DNA of 64,000 nucleotides. Origin: Bradyrhizobium cenepequi (GTDB lineage Bacteria > Pseudomonadota > Alphaproteobacteria > Rhizobiales > Xanthobacteraceae). This document shows, piece after piece, positions 17,019 through 26,552 of the stretch. Below the pieces are notes generated by a model. It did not search any database. It had not been told where the DNA came from and was given only the letters and a program-made list of their open reading frames with translations. Every line of letters begins with the position of its first letter. Position 1 is the first letter of the stretch. The position numbers and the translations under genes are program-made. Location of the stretch: assembly GCF_020329485.1 (NCBI RefSeq), contig NZ_JAGKJI010000013.1:1-64000 (forward strand), given 5' to 3'.

Positions 17019-18566
17019 TTATTTCTTCTTCCCCGGGAAGCCGCCGAGGCCCGGCAGCGTCGGCTTGCCGCTGAGACCGGTGAGTCCCGGCACATTGGGC
17101 AGTCCCTGGCGCAGGCCGACGGGAAGCTCCTTCGGCAGGTTCGGCAGGCCGCCGCCGGGCGCGCCCTGCATTTTCTCGGCCAGCGCCTTCATCTCTTCCG
17201 GGGAGGGCGGCTTCATGCCGCCGCCAAAACCCATCGCCTGCGCGATGCCGGCGAGCGGTCCGCGCTTGCCCGAACCCATGGCCTTCATCATGTCGGACAT
17301 GTTCCGGTGCATTTTCAGCAGCTTGTTCACCTGCTCGACGTTCTGGCCGGCGCCGGCGGCGATGCGCTTCTTGCGGCTGGCTTTGAGGATGTCCGGGCTC
17401 TTGCGCTCCTGCCGCGTCATCGAATCGATGATCGCGACCTGGCGCTTAAGGATCTTGTCATCGATGCCCGCAGCGGCGATCTGGTTCTTCATTTTCGCAA
17501 TGCCCGGCATCATGCCCATCAGGCCGCTGATGCCGCCCATGTTCGCCATCTGCGTCAGCTGCTCGCGCATGTCGTTGAGGTCGAACTGGCCCTTGCGCAT
17601 CCGCTCGGCGGTGCGCGCGGCCTTCTCGGCGTCGATGTTGGCAGCGGCGCGCTCGACCAGCGACACCACGTCGCCCATGCCGAGGATGCGGCCGGCGATG
17701 CGGCTCGGATGGAAGTCCTCCAGCGCGTCGGTCTTTTCGCCGGTGCCGATCAGCTTGATCGGCTTGCCCGTGACCGCACGCATCGACAGCGCGGCACCGC
17801 CGCGGCCGTCGCCGTCGACGCGCGTCAGCACGATGCCGGTCAGCCCGACGCGCTGGTCGAACGAGCGTGCGAGGTTGACGGCGTCCTGGCCGGTCAGGGA
17901 GTCCGCGACCAGGAGCACTTCATGCGGATTAGCGACCGCTTTGATTTCGGCCGCTTCCGTCATCATCTCTTCATCGAGCGTGGTGCGGCCGGCGGTGTCG
18001 AGCAGCACGACGTCGTAGCCACCGAGCTTGCCGGCCTCGATCGCGCGCCGCGCGATCTGCGGCGGCTTCTGGCCGGCGACGATCGGCAGCGTCGGAATGT
18101 CGAGGTCGCGGCCGAGCACGGCCAATTGCTCCATCGCCGCCGGGCGATAGACGTCGAGGGAAGCCATCAGCACCTTGCGCTTGTCGCGCTGGACCATGCG
18201 GCGGGCGAGCTTTGCGGTCGTGGTCGTCTTGCCGGAACCCTGCAGACCGACCATCATGATCGGAACCGGCGGCACCGTGTTGAGGTCGATGGTCTGGCCA
18301 TCTGAGCCAAGGGTGGCGACCAGTTCGTCATGGACGATCTTGACCACCATCTGGCCGGGCGTGACCGACTTGACGACGGTGGCGCCGACCGCCTGCTCGC
18401 GTACGCGGTCGATGAAACTCCTGACAACCTCGAGCGCGACGTCGGCCTCGAGCAGCGCGCGGCGCACTTCGCGCATCGCGGCGTCGACATCCTTTTCGGT
18501 GAGCGCACCGCGCCCCGTCAGCCGATCAAGGATGCCACCAAGCTTTTCCGACAGATTGTCGAACAA
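17019..18566 (-). CDS. ffh: Signal recognition particle protein (Ffh/SRP54)
   Basis: GTPase that binds 4.5S RNA and signal sequences and delivers ribosomes to FtsY. The 515-residue protein has an N domain, GTPase motifs GLQGSGKTTT at 107-116, DTAGR near 190 and TRVDGDGRGG near 250, and a Met-rich M domain with MANMGGISGLMGMMPG. The start is a TTG at 18566 after caggac; the 24 codons upstream come from a palindromic repeat and are rejected. An extended Gly/Pro/Leu C-terminus follows the M domain. Its receptor gene ftsY lies 6.3 kb away on the opposite strand. Confidence 0.96.
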   Translation of the reverse strand: MFDNLSEKLGGILDRLTGRGALTEKDVDAAMREVRRALLEADVALEVVRSFIDRVREQAVGATVVKSVTPGQMVVKIVHDELVATLGSDGQTIDLNTVPPVPIMMVGLQGSGKTTTTAKLARRMVQRDKRKVLMASLDVYRPAAMEQLAVLGRDLDIPTLPIVAGQKPPQIARRAIEAGKLGGYDVVLLDTAGRTTLDEEMMTEAAEIKAVANPHEVLLVADSLTGQDAVNLARSFDQRVGLTGIVLTRVDGDGRGGAALSMRAVTGKPIKLIGTGEKTDALEDFHPSRIAGRILGMGDVVSLVERAAANIDAEKAARTAERMRKGQFDLNDMREQLTQMANMGGISGLMGMMPGIAKMKNQIAAAGIDDKILKRQVAIIDSMTRQERKSPDILKASRKKRIAAGAGQNVEQVNKLLKMHRNMSDMMKAMGSGKRGPLAGIAQAMGFGGGMKPPSPEEMKALAEKMQGAPGGGLPNLPKELPVGLRQGLPNVPGLTGLSGKPTLPGLGGFPGKKK

Positions 18567-18589
18567 TGCCGTTGTCCTGTTGCTGCTGT

Positions 18590-18686
18590 CCTCACCCTGA
18601 GGAGCGGGCGAAGCCCGCGTCTCGAAGGGTGCGATCACCGTGGCCTCATCCTTCGAGACACCGCTTCGCGGCTCCTCAGGATGAGG
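18590..18686. repeat. Palindromic repeat (cctgaggagc type)
   Basis: The arms ctcaccctgaggagcg (18590 onwards) and gctcctcaggatgagg (to 18686) enclose inner arms gtctcgaagg / ccttcgagac. It lies just upstream of the ffh TTG start, where it makes a spurious upstream extension of the ffh frame. Confidence 0.85.
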
Positions 18687-18970
18687 GTTTTTCCAAACAC
18701 TTTCGCGCCCGAGGGCGCACAGCGCTGTCGGGCGTTAACCTCCGGCCTCACGAGCCGGTCGGCGGGTCGAAAAGAACGATCTTTCCGAGAAAGTGCCCGC
18801 GTTAAACCCCCGCTGGCGCCGAAAGTCAAGGAAAAGTCGGGTGAGGTGGTCCGAATTGAACCTGTAACGACATGAAAATACTTATGTTTTGGCTGTCAGT
18901 GTCGATTTGCGCGGGCGCCACCATATAGTTCCCGGTACCGTCCGTTCCATGATCCCTTGATTGAGCGCCC

Positions 18971-20035
18971 GTGCCCATCACCCGTCGCCGCATTTTTGGA
19001 CTGTTCGCCGGCGCCGCCGCTGTGATCGGCGCGCCGTCGGTTTGGATTACCCGCATGAAGACCTATGATGGCCCCATCTCCGATCATTTCGATGGTTTGC
19101 GCTTCTTCGATCCGCACGGCGTGTCGCCGAAGTCGCTCGGCGAGGTGCTGCGCTGGCAATTCGGCGGCGAACGGAAGCGTGTGGACTGGCCCGACTGGGT
19201 GCCAAGCCCCTACGCCGATACGCCGCCGCCGCGGGTCGAGGGCGACAAGGTGCGGCTGTCCTTTGTCGGCCATGTGAGCTGGCTGATCCAGACCGCGAGC
19301 CTCAACATCTTGGTCGACCCGGTGTGGTCGATGCGCGCCTCGCCGTTCTCGTGGGCGGGACCGAAGCGGCGCAATGATCCCGGCATCGCCTTCGAAGCTT
19401 TGCCTGAGATCGACGTCGTGCTGGTATCGCACGGCCATTACGACCATCTCGACGTCGCCACGCTGTCGAAGCTTGCCGCCAAATTCTCGTCGCGCGTGAT
19501 CACGCCGCTCGGCAACGACGTCACCATGTGCGAGGCGGATCGCGCGATCAAAGCCGAAGCGTTCGACTGGCAGGATCGTGTCGAACTTGGCCATGGCCTT
19601 GCGGTGACGCTGGTGCCGACGCGGCACTGGTCGGCGCGTGGGCTGCTCGACCGCAACAAGGCGCTGTGGGCGAGTTTCGTGCTGGAGACGCCGGCCGGCA
19701 AACTCTACATCGTCTGCGATTCCGGCTATGGCGATGGCGGGCATTTTCGCCGTGTCGCCGAAGCGCACGGCCCGCTCCGGCTCGCGATCCTGCCGATCGG
19801 CGCCTATGAGCCGCGCTGGTTCATGCGTGACCAGCATATGAATCCCGCCGATGCGGTGAAGGCGTTCGCCGATTGCGGCGCCGCCCAGGCACTGGCGCAT
19901 CACCACGGCACGTTCCAGCTCACCGATGAAGGCATCGACGCGCCGGCGATCGCGCTTGGAGAGGCGCTGGACCAGGCGGAGGTGCCGCGAGACAAATTCG
20001 CAGCGCTCAAGCCGGGGCAGGTGTTTGAGATTTAG
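18971..20035 (+). CDS. MBL-fold metallohydrolase, NAPE-PLD/RomA-like, with exported-type N-terminus
   Basis: A 354-residue metallo-beta-lactamase-fold protein with the dinuclear zinc motif HGHYDHLD at 154-161, plus later metal-site residues around CDSGYGDG and the HHHGTFQLTDE segment near the C-terminus. The N-terminal half contains LSFVGHVSWLIQT and ILVDPVWS, typical of N-acyl-phosphatidylethanolamine phospholipase D-like and UlaG/RomA-like hydrolases. The start is a GTG; ITRRRIFGLFAGAAAVIG looks like a Tat-type or uncleaved hydrophobic leader. A phosphodiesterase or phospholipase role is likely but the substrate is unproven. It is divergent from ffh. Confidence 0.85.
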   Translation: MPITRRRIFGLFAGAAAVIGAPSVWITRMKTYDGPISDHFDGLRFFDPHGVSPKSLGEVLRWQFGGERKRVDWPDWVPSPYADTPPPRVEGDKVRLSFVGHVSWLIQTASLNILVDPVWSMRASPFSWAGPKRRNDPGIAFEALPEIDVVLVSHGHYDHLDVATLSKLAAKFSSRVITPLGNDVTMCEADRAIKAEAFDWQDRVELGHGLAVTLVPTRHWSARGLLDRNKALWASFVLETPAGKLYIVCDSGYGDGGHFRRVAEAHGPLRLAILPIGAYEPRWFMRDQHMNPADAVKAFADCGAAQALAHHHGTFQLTDEGIDAPAIALGEALDQAEVPRDKFAALKPGQVFEI

Positions 20036-20064
20036 CGTCGTCCCGGCTCAACGCCGAGACGACG
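20036..20064. terminator. Hairpin between convergent genes
   Basis: A 12-bp stem cgtcgtcccggc / gccgagacgacg with one G-U-type mismatch fills the 31 nt between the MBL-hydrolase stop and the SIMPL-protein stop. It could stop both transcripts; no T-run follows, so it may be only a bidirectional hairpin. Confidence 0.6.
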
Positions 20065-20066
20065 GC

Positions 20067-20771
20067 TTATTCCTTCGGCTTGATCGCCCAGGACACGTTC
20101 ACCGTGACCGACAGCGTCTCCTCGCCCGGCGCAACGGGCGCTGCTGCGGCCATTGGCGCGGCCACCTTGCCGCGGAAGAAGGGCGTCGGCGGTGGCCCGC
20201 CTTCCGAAATGCTGAGCGCGTCGCCGAGCGTTACGCCGGCCGCCTTAGCGTAGATTTCCGCCTTGCGGCGCGCGTCGGCGATGGCCTTTTCGCGTGCGTC
20301 ATCGAGCAGCTTCGAGGCCTGCGAGACCATGAAGCCGATACCGCCGATCTCATTGGCGCCAGCGCCGACCAGAGCATCGATCAGGCTCGCGATCTTGGTG
20401 ATGTCGCGCACCTTGATGGCTACGCGGTTGGTGGCGCGATAGCCGGAGATCGTTGCTGGTCCGGGTCGGCTTGGTGCGGGCGGATATTGCGGCTGCAGCG
20501 ACAATCGCGAGGTCTGGTAGTCCTTCTCCTCGATGCCGGCGCCTTTCAGCGCCGTCAGCACCTTGTTCATTGCGGCGTTGTTGATGTCGGACGCCTCGCG
20601 CGCGGTCTTGGCTTCCGACGTCACGCCGGCGTCGATCTCGGCCTGGTCGGGAACGGCCGAGATCGTGGCTTCGCCGCTCACGGAGATCGCAGGAGGCGGA
20701 GCGGTCTGCGCCAGGGCAGGCGATGCCGCCAGCGCCAGCGCCAGCGCCGCGAGGGCAACGAACTGTTTCAT
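20067..20771 (-). CDS. Exported SIMPL/DUF541 domain protein
   Basis: A 234-residue protein with a cleavable signal peptide (to about ALAQ near 22) followed by a SIMPL/DUF541 domain: the ISVSGEATISAVPDQAEI start, the LSLQPQYPP region, and the ARRKAEIYAKAAGVTLG helix. Relatives are periplasmic proteins linked to stress tolerance; some oligomerise. The ATG at 20771 is chosen, but a GTG at 20780 overlaps the stop of the upstream gene by four bases, suggesting translational coupling. It forms a two-gene unit with the GyrI-like protein. Confidence 0.85.
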   Translation of the reverse strand: MKQFVALAALALALAASPALAQTAPPPAISVSGEATISAVPDQAEIDAGVTSEAKTAREASDINNAAMNKVLTALKGAGIEEKDYQTSRLSLQPQYPPAPSRPGPATISGYRATNRVAIKVRDITKIASLIDALVGAGANEIGGIGFMVSQASKLLDDAREKAIADARRKAEIYAKAAGVTLGDALSISEGGPPPTPFFRGKVAAPMAAAAPVAPGEETLSVTVNVSWAIKPKE

Positions 20772-20776
20772 GGATT

Positions 20777-21490
20777 TCACTTCAGCGGCACGTAGACGTT
20801 GATCACCAGCTTGTCTTCCGCCGTCTTCAGCGGATCGGTGGTGTATTCCTCGATAAAGGTGTCTTTTGCCTCGAGTTTCTTGTCGTCGAGGTGGTTGGTG
20901 ATCGCCTCGTAGGTATTGTCCATGTTGTCGTAGGAGCCGCGGTGCACGAACTTCAGGGCCTTGCCGTCGGGCGAAGTGCCCATGCTCATGTTCTTGCCGA
21001 GGTTCTTCACCTCCTGGTCGACGGGGACTTCCGCGATGAAGGTGAAGCCGGTGTCGTCGGTCGAGGTGTAGACGATCATCGGATTGCCGGTCGGCTTGAT
21101 GTTCTGCTTGTCAAGCAGCGCCGTCAGCGCCTTCAGCGAGTCGACCAGGGCATCGAAGGCCGCGTCCCAGGTGGCGTTGCCCTTCATCGTGACGACCTTT
21201 TTCGGCTCCAGCGTGAACTCCTCGCCGAAGGGATCGGCCGTTTGCGCCGGCGCAGGGGCGGGGGGCGTTGGGCTCTGGCCGGCTGAAGGGGTGTCGGCCG
21301 GCGATTTGGTCTCAGCCGGCGGTGGGGCCGGAGAAGCGGCAGGTGCAGGCGGTACCGGCGAGGCCGAAGGCGCCGGCGAAGGCGAGGCTGCGGGAGCCGG
21401 CGCCTGCGCCAGCGCCGCGCTCCCGAAAAAAATCGCGACTGCCGGGATCAGCGCGACCAAGCCGCCGCGGAAACCGTTGAACCGAATCAT
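20777..21490 (-). CDS. Exported Pro/Ala-linker protein with GyrI/effector-binding-like domain
   Basis: A 237-residue protein: signal peptide (to about residue 29), a long Pro/Ala/Ser linker (about 30-85), then a globular domain with NPMIVYTSTDDTGFTFIAEV and VHRGSYDNMDNTYEAI that resembles the GyrI-like/AraC effector-binding fold, ending EEYTTDPLKTAEDKLVINVY. In that fold the domain binds small amphipathic ligands; here it would face the periplasm. The ATG at 21490 follows ggagaat; longer starts exist up to 21550. It is probably co-transcribed with the SIMPL gene. Confidence 0.8.
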   Translation of the reverse strand: MIRFNGFRGGLVALIPAVAIFFGSAALAQAPAPAASPSPAPSASPVPPAPAASPAPPPAETKSPADTPSAGQSPTPPAPAPAQTADPFGEEFTLEPKKVVTMKGNATWDAAFDALVDSLKALTALLDKQNIKPTGNPMIVYTSTDDTGFTFIAEVPVDQEVKNLGKNMSMGTSPDGKALKFVHRGSYDNMDNTYEAITNHLDDKKLEAKDTFIEEYTTDPLKTAEDKLVINVYVPLK

Positions 21491-21793
21491 CTTGATATTC
21501 TCCATCCCCATCCCGAGCGGCCGCCTTTTTGTCCCGGCTGACGTCCGCAAGGTGCGATAGTCCTAACACGCAAGTTCCGCTTTCGTCCCATGACACTTGC
21601 GCTATGGGCGGCCGCGAGTGCGGAATGAATAGTGTTTCTTTGAGACATCATTCCGCTACATCTTTCGTTTGAGCGGAATCTTTTTCGGAGATCGCCGCCG
21701 CTTTGCGCGGGGCGCTGCATTCCGGGTCCGGATCATGCTCTGGCCAATTCGGCTCCATTCGCCATATAAGGCAGGCATAAATTGGGAAATTCC

Positions 21794-22666
21794 ATGAGCG
21801 CGCTCGCCAACCACGCATTCGCCAAGATGAACGGCATCGGCAACGAGATCGTCGTGGTCGACATGCGCGATTCGAAGGCACAGGTGAAGCCGGACGACGC
21901 CCGCGCGGTGGCTGCCCCGGCTGGCGTGCCCTACGACCAGCTCATGGTGCTGCAGCCGCCGCGGCTGCAGGGAACGGAAGCCTTCATCAAGATCTACAAT
22001 AATGACGGCTCGGAAGCCGGCGCCTGCGGCAACGGCATGCGCTGCGTGGTGCGTCGCGTGTTCGAGAAGACCGGGCAGACCGCGGCGACCTTCGAGACCC
22101 GGGCCCGGCTCATCAATTGCTGGCAGGGGCCGGCGCCGGATCTCTACACCATCGACATGGGCGCGCCAAAATTCGGCTGGCAGGAGATTCCGCTGGCCGA
22201 GGAGTTTCGCGACACCCGCTATATCGAATTGCAGGTCGGGCCGATCGATGCGCCGATCCTGCATTCGCCCTCGGTCGTCAGCATGGGCAATCCGCACGCG
22301 GTGTTCTGGGTCGAGGACGTCAACGCATATGACCTTTCCCGCTTCGGGCCGCTTTTGGAAAATCATCCTGTTTTCCCGGAGCGCGCCAACATCACGCTCG
22401 CGCATATCGTCGATCGCGATCACATCACGATCCGGACCTGGGAACGCGGGGCGGGCCTGACCAAGGCCTGCGGCTCGGCGGCCTGCGCGACCGCGGTCGC
22501 AGCGGCGCGGCTGAAGCGTGCAAATCGTGCCGTCGAGATCACGCTGCCCGGCGGCAAGCTCAGCATCGAATGGCGCGAGCGCGACGACCATGTGCTGATG
22601 ACGGGGACGGCGACCTTCGAATATGAAGGCTGCTTCGATCCAGCGCTGTTCGCCGGCGTCGTCTGA
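21794..22666 (+). CDS. dapF: Diaminopimelate epimerase
   Basis: Converts LL- to meso-diaminopimelate, the precursor of lysine and peptidoglycan. The 290-residue protein has [15 protein letters not shown] at the start, active-site Cys78 in ACGNGMRC and Cys226 in [14 protein letters not shown], and the VSMGNPHAV segment between them. The ATG at 21794 is preferred to a TTG at 21782. mtaB starts 1 nt after the stop, so the pair is an operon. Confidence 0.97.
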   Translation: MSALANHAFAKMNGIGNEIVVVDMRDSKAQVKPDDARAVAAPAGVPYDQLMVLQPPRLQGTEAFIKIYNNDGSEAGACGNGMRCVVRRVFEKTGQTAATFETRARLINCWQGPAPDLYTIDMGAPKFGWQEIPLAEEFRDTRYIELQVGPIDAPILHSPSVVSMGNPHAVFWVEDVNAYDLSRFGPLLENHPVFPERANITLAHIVDRDHITIRTWERGAGLTKACGSAACATAVAAARLKRANRAVEITLPGGKLSIEWRERDDHVLMTGTATFEYEGCFDPALFAGVV

Positions 22667-22667
22667 T

Positions 22668-23978
22668 ATGACCGTCGACGTCGTCACCTTCGGCTGCCGC
22701 CTCAATGCGTTCGAATCGGAAGTGATCCGGCATGAGGCGGAGAACGCCGGCCTCGCCGACATCATCGTCATCAATAGCTGCGCGGTCACCAATGAGGCGG
22801 TGGCGCAGGCGCGCCAGTCGATCCGCCGGTTGAAGCGTGAGCGTCCCGATGCGCGCATCGTCGTCACCGGCTGCGCGGCGCAGACGCAAGCGCAGATGTT
22901 CGCTGATATGGTCGAGGTCGATCGCGTCATCGGCAATGACGAGAAGACGCGAAGCGCAGCCTGGCGCGATGCGCGCGCCGCGTTCGATGTGGGCCTTGAA
23001 CTAGCGGCGAGCGAGAAGATCGCGGTCGCCGACATCATGGCGGTCAAGGAGATGGCGCCGCATCTGCTCGAAGGCTTTCAGAAGGGCCTGCCGCGGGTGT
23101 TCGTGCAGGTGCAGAACGGCTGCGATCATCGCTGCACCTTCTGCATCATCCCGTTCGGCCGCGGCAATTCGCGTTCGGTCCCGATGGGCGCGGTGGTTGA
23201 CCAGGTCCGTGCGCTGGTCGAACGCGGCCACGTCGAGATCGTGCTGACGGGCGTTGACCTCACCAGCTATGGAGCCGACCTGCCGGGCGCGCCCAAGCTC
23301 GGCACATTGAGCCGGCAGATCCTCAAGCACGTGCCGGAGTTGAAGCGCTTGCGCATTTCCTCGATCGACTCCATCGAGGCTGACCGTGACCTGCTCGATG
23401 TCATTGCGGACGATTCTCGGCTGATGCCGCATCTGCATCTGTCATTGCAGTCCGGCGACGATCTGATCCTGAAGCGGATGAAGCGGCGGCACTCGCGGCA
23501 GGACGCGATCGCGTTCTGCGCGCAGGTGCGGCGACTGCGGCCGGACATGGCGTTCGGCGCCGACATCATCGCGGGCTTTCCCACCGAGACCGAAGAGATG
23601 TTTGCGCGCTCGCTAGCTTTGGTCGAGGAATGCGATCTGACCTTCCTGCACGTGTTCCCCTATTCCAAGCGTCCGGGCACGCCGGCGGCGCGGATGCCGC
23701 AGGTGGCCAGTGGCGAGATCAAGGAACGCGCGAAACGATTGCGCGCGACGGGCGAAGCGGCGTTACGCAAGCGGCTTGCCGCCGAAGTCGGTGCGACGCG
23801 CCAGGTCCTGATCGAGAGCGACAAGCAGGGCCGCACGGAGCACTTCCTGCCGGTCGCGATCAGCGGCGCGACGCCAGGCACGGTGCGGGCGCTTGCGATC
23901 AGCGGCCATGACGGCGCGCGGCTTCTTCCTCCTCCCCTTGTGGGAGAAGGTGGCGCGGACGAAGTCCGCGACGGATGA
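22668..23978 (+). CDS. mtaB: tRNA t6A37 methylthiotransferase MtaB
   Basis: Radical-SAM enzyme that adds the methylthio group to t6A at position 37 of ANN-decoding tRNAs. The 436-residue protein has an N-terminal cluster (Cys10, Cys38, Cys69) and a radical-SAM cluster in GCDHRCTFC (Cys152, Cys156, Cys159), followed by the VLTGVDLTSYG and LSLQSGDD motifs. The C-terminal residues LPPPLVGEGGADEVRDG are encoded by a palindromic repeat that also supplies the stop codon, so the normal C-terminus may be altered. dapF is immediately upstream. Confidence 0.95.
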   Translation: MTVDVVTFGCRLNAFESEVIRHEAENAGLADIIVINSCAVTNEAVAQARQSIRRLKRERPDARIVVTGCAAQTQAQMFADMVEVDRVIGNDEKTRSAAWRDARAAFDVGLELAASEKIAVADIMAVKEMAPHLLEGFQKGLPRVFVQVQNGCDHRCTFCIIPFGRGNSRSVPMGAVVDQVRALVERGHVEIVLTGVDLTSYGADLPGAPKLGTLSRQILKHVPELKRLRISSIDSIEADRDLLDVIADDSRLMPHLHLSLQSGDDLILKRMKRRHSRQDAIAFCAQVRRLRPDMAFGADIIAGFPTETEEMFARSLALVEECDLTFLHVFPYSKRPGTPAARMPQVASGEIKERAKRLRATGEAALRKRLAAEVGATRQVLIESDKQGRTEHFLPVAISGATPGTVRALAISGHDGARLLPPPLVGEGGADEVRDG

Positions 23979-24069
23979 GGGGTTGTCTCCACGGGCACAG
24001 GTGTTCGTGGAGACAACCCCTCACCCTAACGAGTTTGTTGCCGACAGCGAAGCCGCCCTCTCCCACAAG
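23930..24069. repeat. Palindromic repeat reaching into mtaB (tctccc type)
   Basis: The outer arms cctccccttgtgggag and ctctcccacaag enclose an inner stem ggatgaggggttgtctccacg / cgtggagacaacccctcacc. The left part encodes the last residues and stop of mtaB; the right part ends 35 nt from the stop of the convergent pseudouridine synthase. A related element is at 53432-53553. Confidence 0.85.
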
Positions 24070-24103
24070 CACCGCGAAGGTCTTCTTTTCCCGAGAGAAT
24101 GCC

Positions 24104-24805
24104 CTACTCCCCGTTCCAGCTGCACGCCCGCAGCCGTTCATGCATATGGGCCGGCGCAGGCGCGACTACACGGATCGGCTCCTTGTTCTTCGAGATCGGA
24201 ATCAGCAGCTCGCGCGAGTGCAGGTGCAGGCGCGGTTCGCCGAAACGCGGTCCGTTGCCATAGATATTGTCGCCGACGATCGGCCAGCCCATGGCGGAAG
24301 CATGCACGCGCAACTGATGGGTGCGGCCGGTGACCGGTTCCATTGCCAGCCAGGCGAGATCGTTGCCGCGGCCGAGCACCTTCCAGTTTGTCACGGCTTT
24401 TTGACCTTCCGGGTCCGGCTTCTGCCACCAGCCGCGCTCGGCGTTCTTGCGGCCGAGCGGCAGATCGATCGTGCCTTGATCTTCGGCAGGTCCGCTCTCG
24501 ACCACGGCCCAATATGTCTTTGATATCTTGCCGTGCTTGAACAACAGGCCTAGCGAGGCGGTTGCCTTGCGATGCCGCCCAAGGACGAGGCAGCCGGACG
24601 TGTCGCGGTCCAGCCGATGGGCCAGCACCGGCGGTCGCGGCAGGCCGAAACGCAGCGCATCGAACGAGGCTTCCAGGTTTGGGCCGCCCTTGGGGCCGCG
24701 ATGCACCGGAATCCCAGCCGGTTTGTCGATCACCAGCATCAAACCATCGCGATGGAGCACGCGGGCCTCAATTTCCGCCGGCGTCAATTGTGGAACATCG
24801 TTCAC
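24104..24805 (-). CDS. RNA pseudouridine synthase, RluA family
   Basis: Isomerises uridine to pseudouridine in rRNA or tRNA. The 233-residue protein has VIDKPAGIPVHRGP near 25-38, the catalytic HRLDRDTSG at 63-71 with Asp66 as nucleophile, the VEPVTGRTHQLRVH strand and the GDNIYG loop. It lacks an N-terminal S4 domain, like the short RluA/TruC-type members. A GTG at 24805 is chosen because the family starts there; the frame continues to 24844, close to divergent ftsY. The exact RNA target is not decided. Confidence 0.88.
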   Translation of the reverse strand: MNDVPQLTPAEIEARVLHRDGLMLVIDKPAGIPVHRGPKGGPNLEASFDALRFGLPRPPVLAHRLDRDTSGCLVLGRHRKATASLGLLFKHGKISKTYWAVVESGPAEDQGTIDLPLGRKNAERGWWQKPDPEGQKAVTNWKVLGRGNDLAWLAMEPVTGRTHQLRVHASAMGWPIVGDNIYGNGPRFGEPRLHLHSRELLIPISKNKEPIRVVAPAPAHMHERLRACSWNGE

Positions 24806-24853
24806 GCGTCGAGACTTTCGTTTGCAGGGCGAAACGGCTAACACACCCTTGCC

Positions 24854-25792
24854 ATGAACGATACCACTGCACCCAAACTGAGCTGGTGGAAGCGGCTCTC
24901 CAACGGGCTGAAGCGGACCTCGAGTTCGATCGGCGCCGCCGTTGCCGGCCTCGTCACCAAGCGCAAGCTCGATCGCGCCATGCTCGATGAGATCGAGGAT
25001 GTGCTGCTGCGCGCCGATCTCGGTACCGATGTCGCAGTACGCATCGCAGACGCCGTCGGCGCCGGACGCTACGACAAGGAGATCTCGGCCGACGAGGTCA
25101 AGGCCGTGGTCGCGACCGAGGTCGAGAAAGTGCTGGCGCCGGTCGCCAAGCCGCTCGAGATCGACGCGGCGAAAAAGCCATTCGTCGTCCTCGTGGTCGG
25201 GGTCAACGGCTCCGGCAAGACCACGACCATCGGCAAGCTCGCGGCCAAGTTTTCAACCGAAGGCCGCAAGGTGATGCTGGCCGCCGGCGACACCTTCCGT
25301 GCCGCCGCGATCGAGCAGCTCAAGATCTGGGGCGAACGGACGAAATCGCCCGTCGTCGCCGGCGCGCAGGGCTCGGATTCCGCAAGCCTCGCCTTCAATG
25401 CGCTGAGCGCGGCGAAGGAGCAGCAGCTCGACGTGCTGCTGATCGATACCGCCGGCCGGCTGCAGAACAAATCCGAATTGATGAACGAGCTCGAAAAGAT
25501 CGTGCGCGTGATCCGGAAGGTGGATGCCACGGCGCCGCACGCGGTGTTGCTCGTACTCGATGCCACAGTGGGACAAAATGCGCTGTCGCAGGTCGAGGCC
25601 TTTCACCGTACTGCTGGGGTCACCGGGCTTGTGATGACGAAGCTCGACGGCACCGCGCGGGGCGGCATTCTGGTGGCGCTGTCGGAGAAGCACAAATTGC
25701 CGGTGCACTTCATCGGCGTCGGCGAAGGCGTTGATGATCTTGCCCCCTTCGCCGCGCGCGATTTCGCCAAGGCGATCGCAGGGATCGAGTAA
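24854..25792 (+). CDS. ftsY: Signal recognition particle receptor FtsY
   Basis: GTPase that docks SRP-ribosome complexes at the membrane. The 312-residue protein has a short basic N-terminal segment ([15 protein letters not shown]), an N domain, and GTPase motifs [10 protein letters not shown] at 116-125, the DTFRAAA I-box and the [11 protein letters not shown] and [10 protein letters not shown] motifs. The long acidic A domain seen in E. coli is absent, as in many alphaproteobacteria. Its stop overlaps the yciB start by one base (TAATG), indicating translational coupling. Confidence 0.97.
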   Translation: MNDTTAPKLSWWKRLSNGLKRTSSSIGAAVAGLVTKRKLDRAMLDEIEDVLLRADLGTDVAVRIADAVGAGRYDKEISADEVKAVVATEVEKVLAPVAKPLEIDAAKKPFVVLVVGVNGSGKTTTIGKLAAKFSTEGRKVMLAAGDTFRAAAIEQLKIWGERTKSPVVAGAQGSDSASLAFNALSAAKEQQLDVLLIDTAGRLQNKSELMNELEKIVRVIRKVDATAPHAVLLVLDATVGQNALSQVEAFHRTAGVTGLVMTKLDGTARGGILVALSEKHKLPVHFIGVGEGVDDLAPFAARDFAKAIAGIE

Positions 25793-26394
25793 TGGACAAG
25801 AAAGCACCGCATCCTCTGTTCAAGCTCGCGACCGAGCTTGGCCCGCTGCTCATCTTCTTCTTCGTCAATGCCAAATCGAATCTGTTCGTCGCCACCGGCG
25901 TATTCATGGTGGCCGTGGTGGTGGCGATAGCTGCAGCTTACCTCGTGACGCGGCATGTGCCGCTGATGGCAATCGTCACGGCGGTGGTCGTCGTCGTGTT
26001 CGGCACGCTGACGCTGATCTTGCACGATGAGACCTTCATCAAGATGAAGCCGACCATCGTCTACACGCTGTTCGCCGCTATCCTCGGTGGTGGGCTGCTG
26101 TTCGGCCGCTCTTTCATCGCGATCATGTTCGACCAGATGTTCAATCTCACCCCGCATGGCTGGCGGATTCTCACCTTTCGCTGGGCGTTGTGGTTCCTGG
26201 CCATGGCGGTGGTGAACGAGATCGTCTGGCGTACCCAGAGCACCGATTTCTGGGTCACCTTCAAGGTATTCGGCATGGTGCCGCTCACGATGCTGTTTGC
26301 CGTCACCCAGATGCCGCTGATCAAGCGCTATCAGCTCGAGCCGGTCTCGCTGGAACGAAGCGAGGCGGAGGCAGGGGACGTCAGCAAGGGGTGA
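25792..26394 (+). CDS. yciB: Inner-membrane septation protein A family (YciB/IspZ)
   Basis: A 200-residue polytopic protein with about five hydrophobic segments; [16 protein letters not shown] at the N-terminus and [18 protein letters not shown] plus the [16 protein letters not shown] helix are family-typical. YciB members affect cell-envelope integrity and septation, though the molecular role is unclear. It is translationally coupled to ftsY. A palindromic repeat begins 12 nt after the stop. Confidence 0.92.
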   Translation: MDKKAPHPLFKLATELGPLLIFFFVNAKSNLFVATGVFMVAVVVAIAAAYLVTRHVPLMAIVTAVVVVVFGTLTLILHDETFIKMKPTIVYTLFAAILGGGLLFGRSFIAIMFDQMFNLTPHGWRILTFRWALWFLAMAVVNEIVWRTQSTDFWVTFKVFGMVPLTMLFAVTQMPLIKRYQLEPVSLERSEAEAGDVSKG

Positions 26395-26405
26395 ACTCTC
26401 CCCGT

Positions 26406-26545
26406 CGTCATTCCGGGGCGTGCGGAGCACGAGCCCGGAATCCATTGCGCCGCGGGCGCAAGTGGCAAAATGGATATGGCGCTCACGCGGAGCCTGTCAT
26501 CGGGCCGCGCCTTGCGCGGACCCGTTGGCGTGCCCCGGAATGACG
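26406..26545. repeat. Palindromic repeat between convergent yciB and ccmG
   Basis: The end words cgtcattccggggcg and tgccccggaatgacg pair, with a longer irregular interior rich in gcgcgagc-type words. It begins 12 nt after the yciB stop and ends 8 nt before the ccmG stop, filling the space between two convergent genes. Confidence 0.85.
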
Positions 26546-26552
26546 GAGAAAA

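Noticed and set aside
18567..18638. 24-codon N-terminal extension of ffh
   Set aside because: It is encoded by a palindromic repeat; the family starts at the TTG-coded residue, with a suitable ribosome site.
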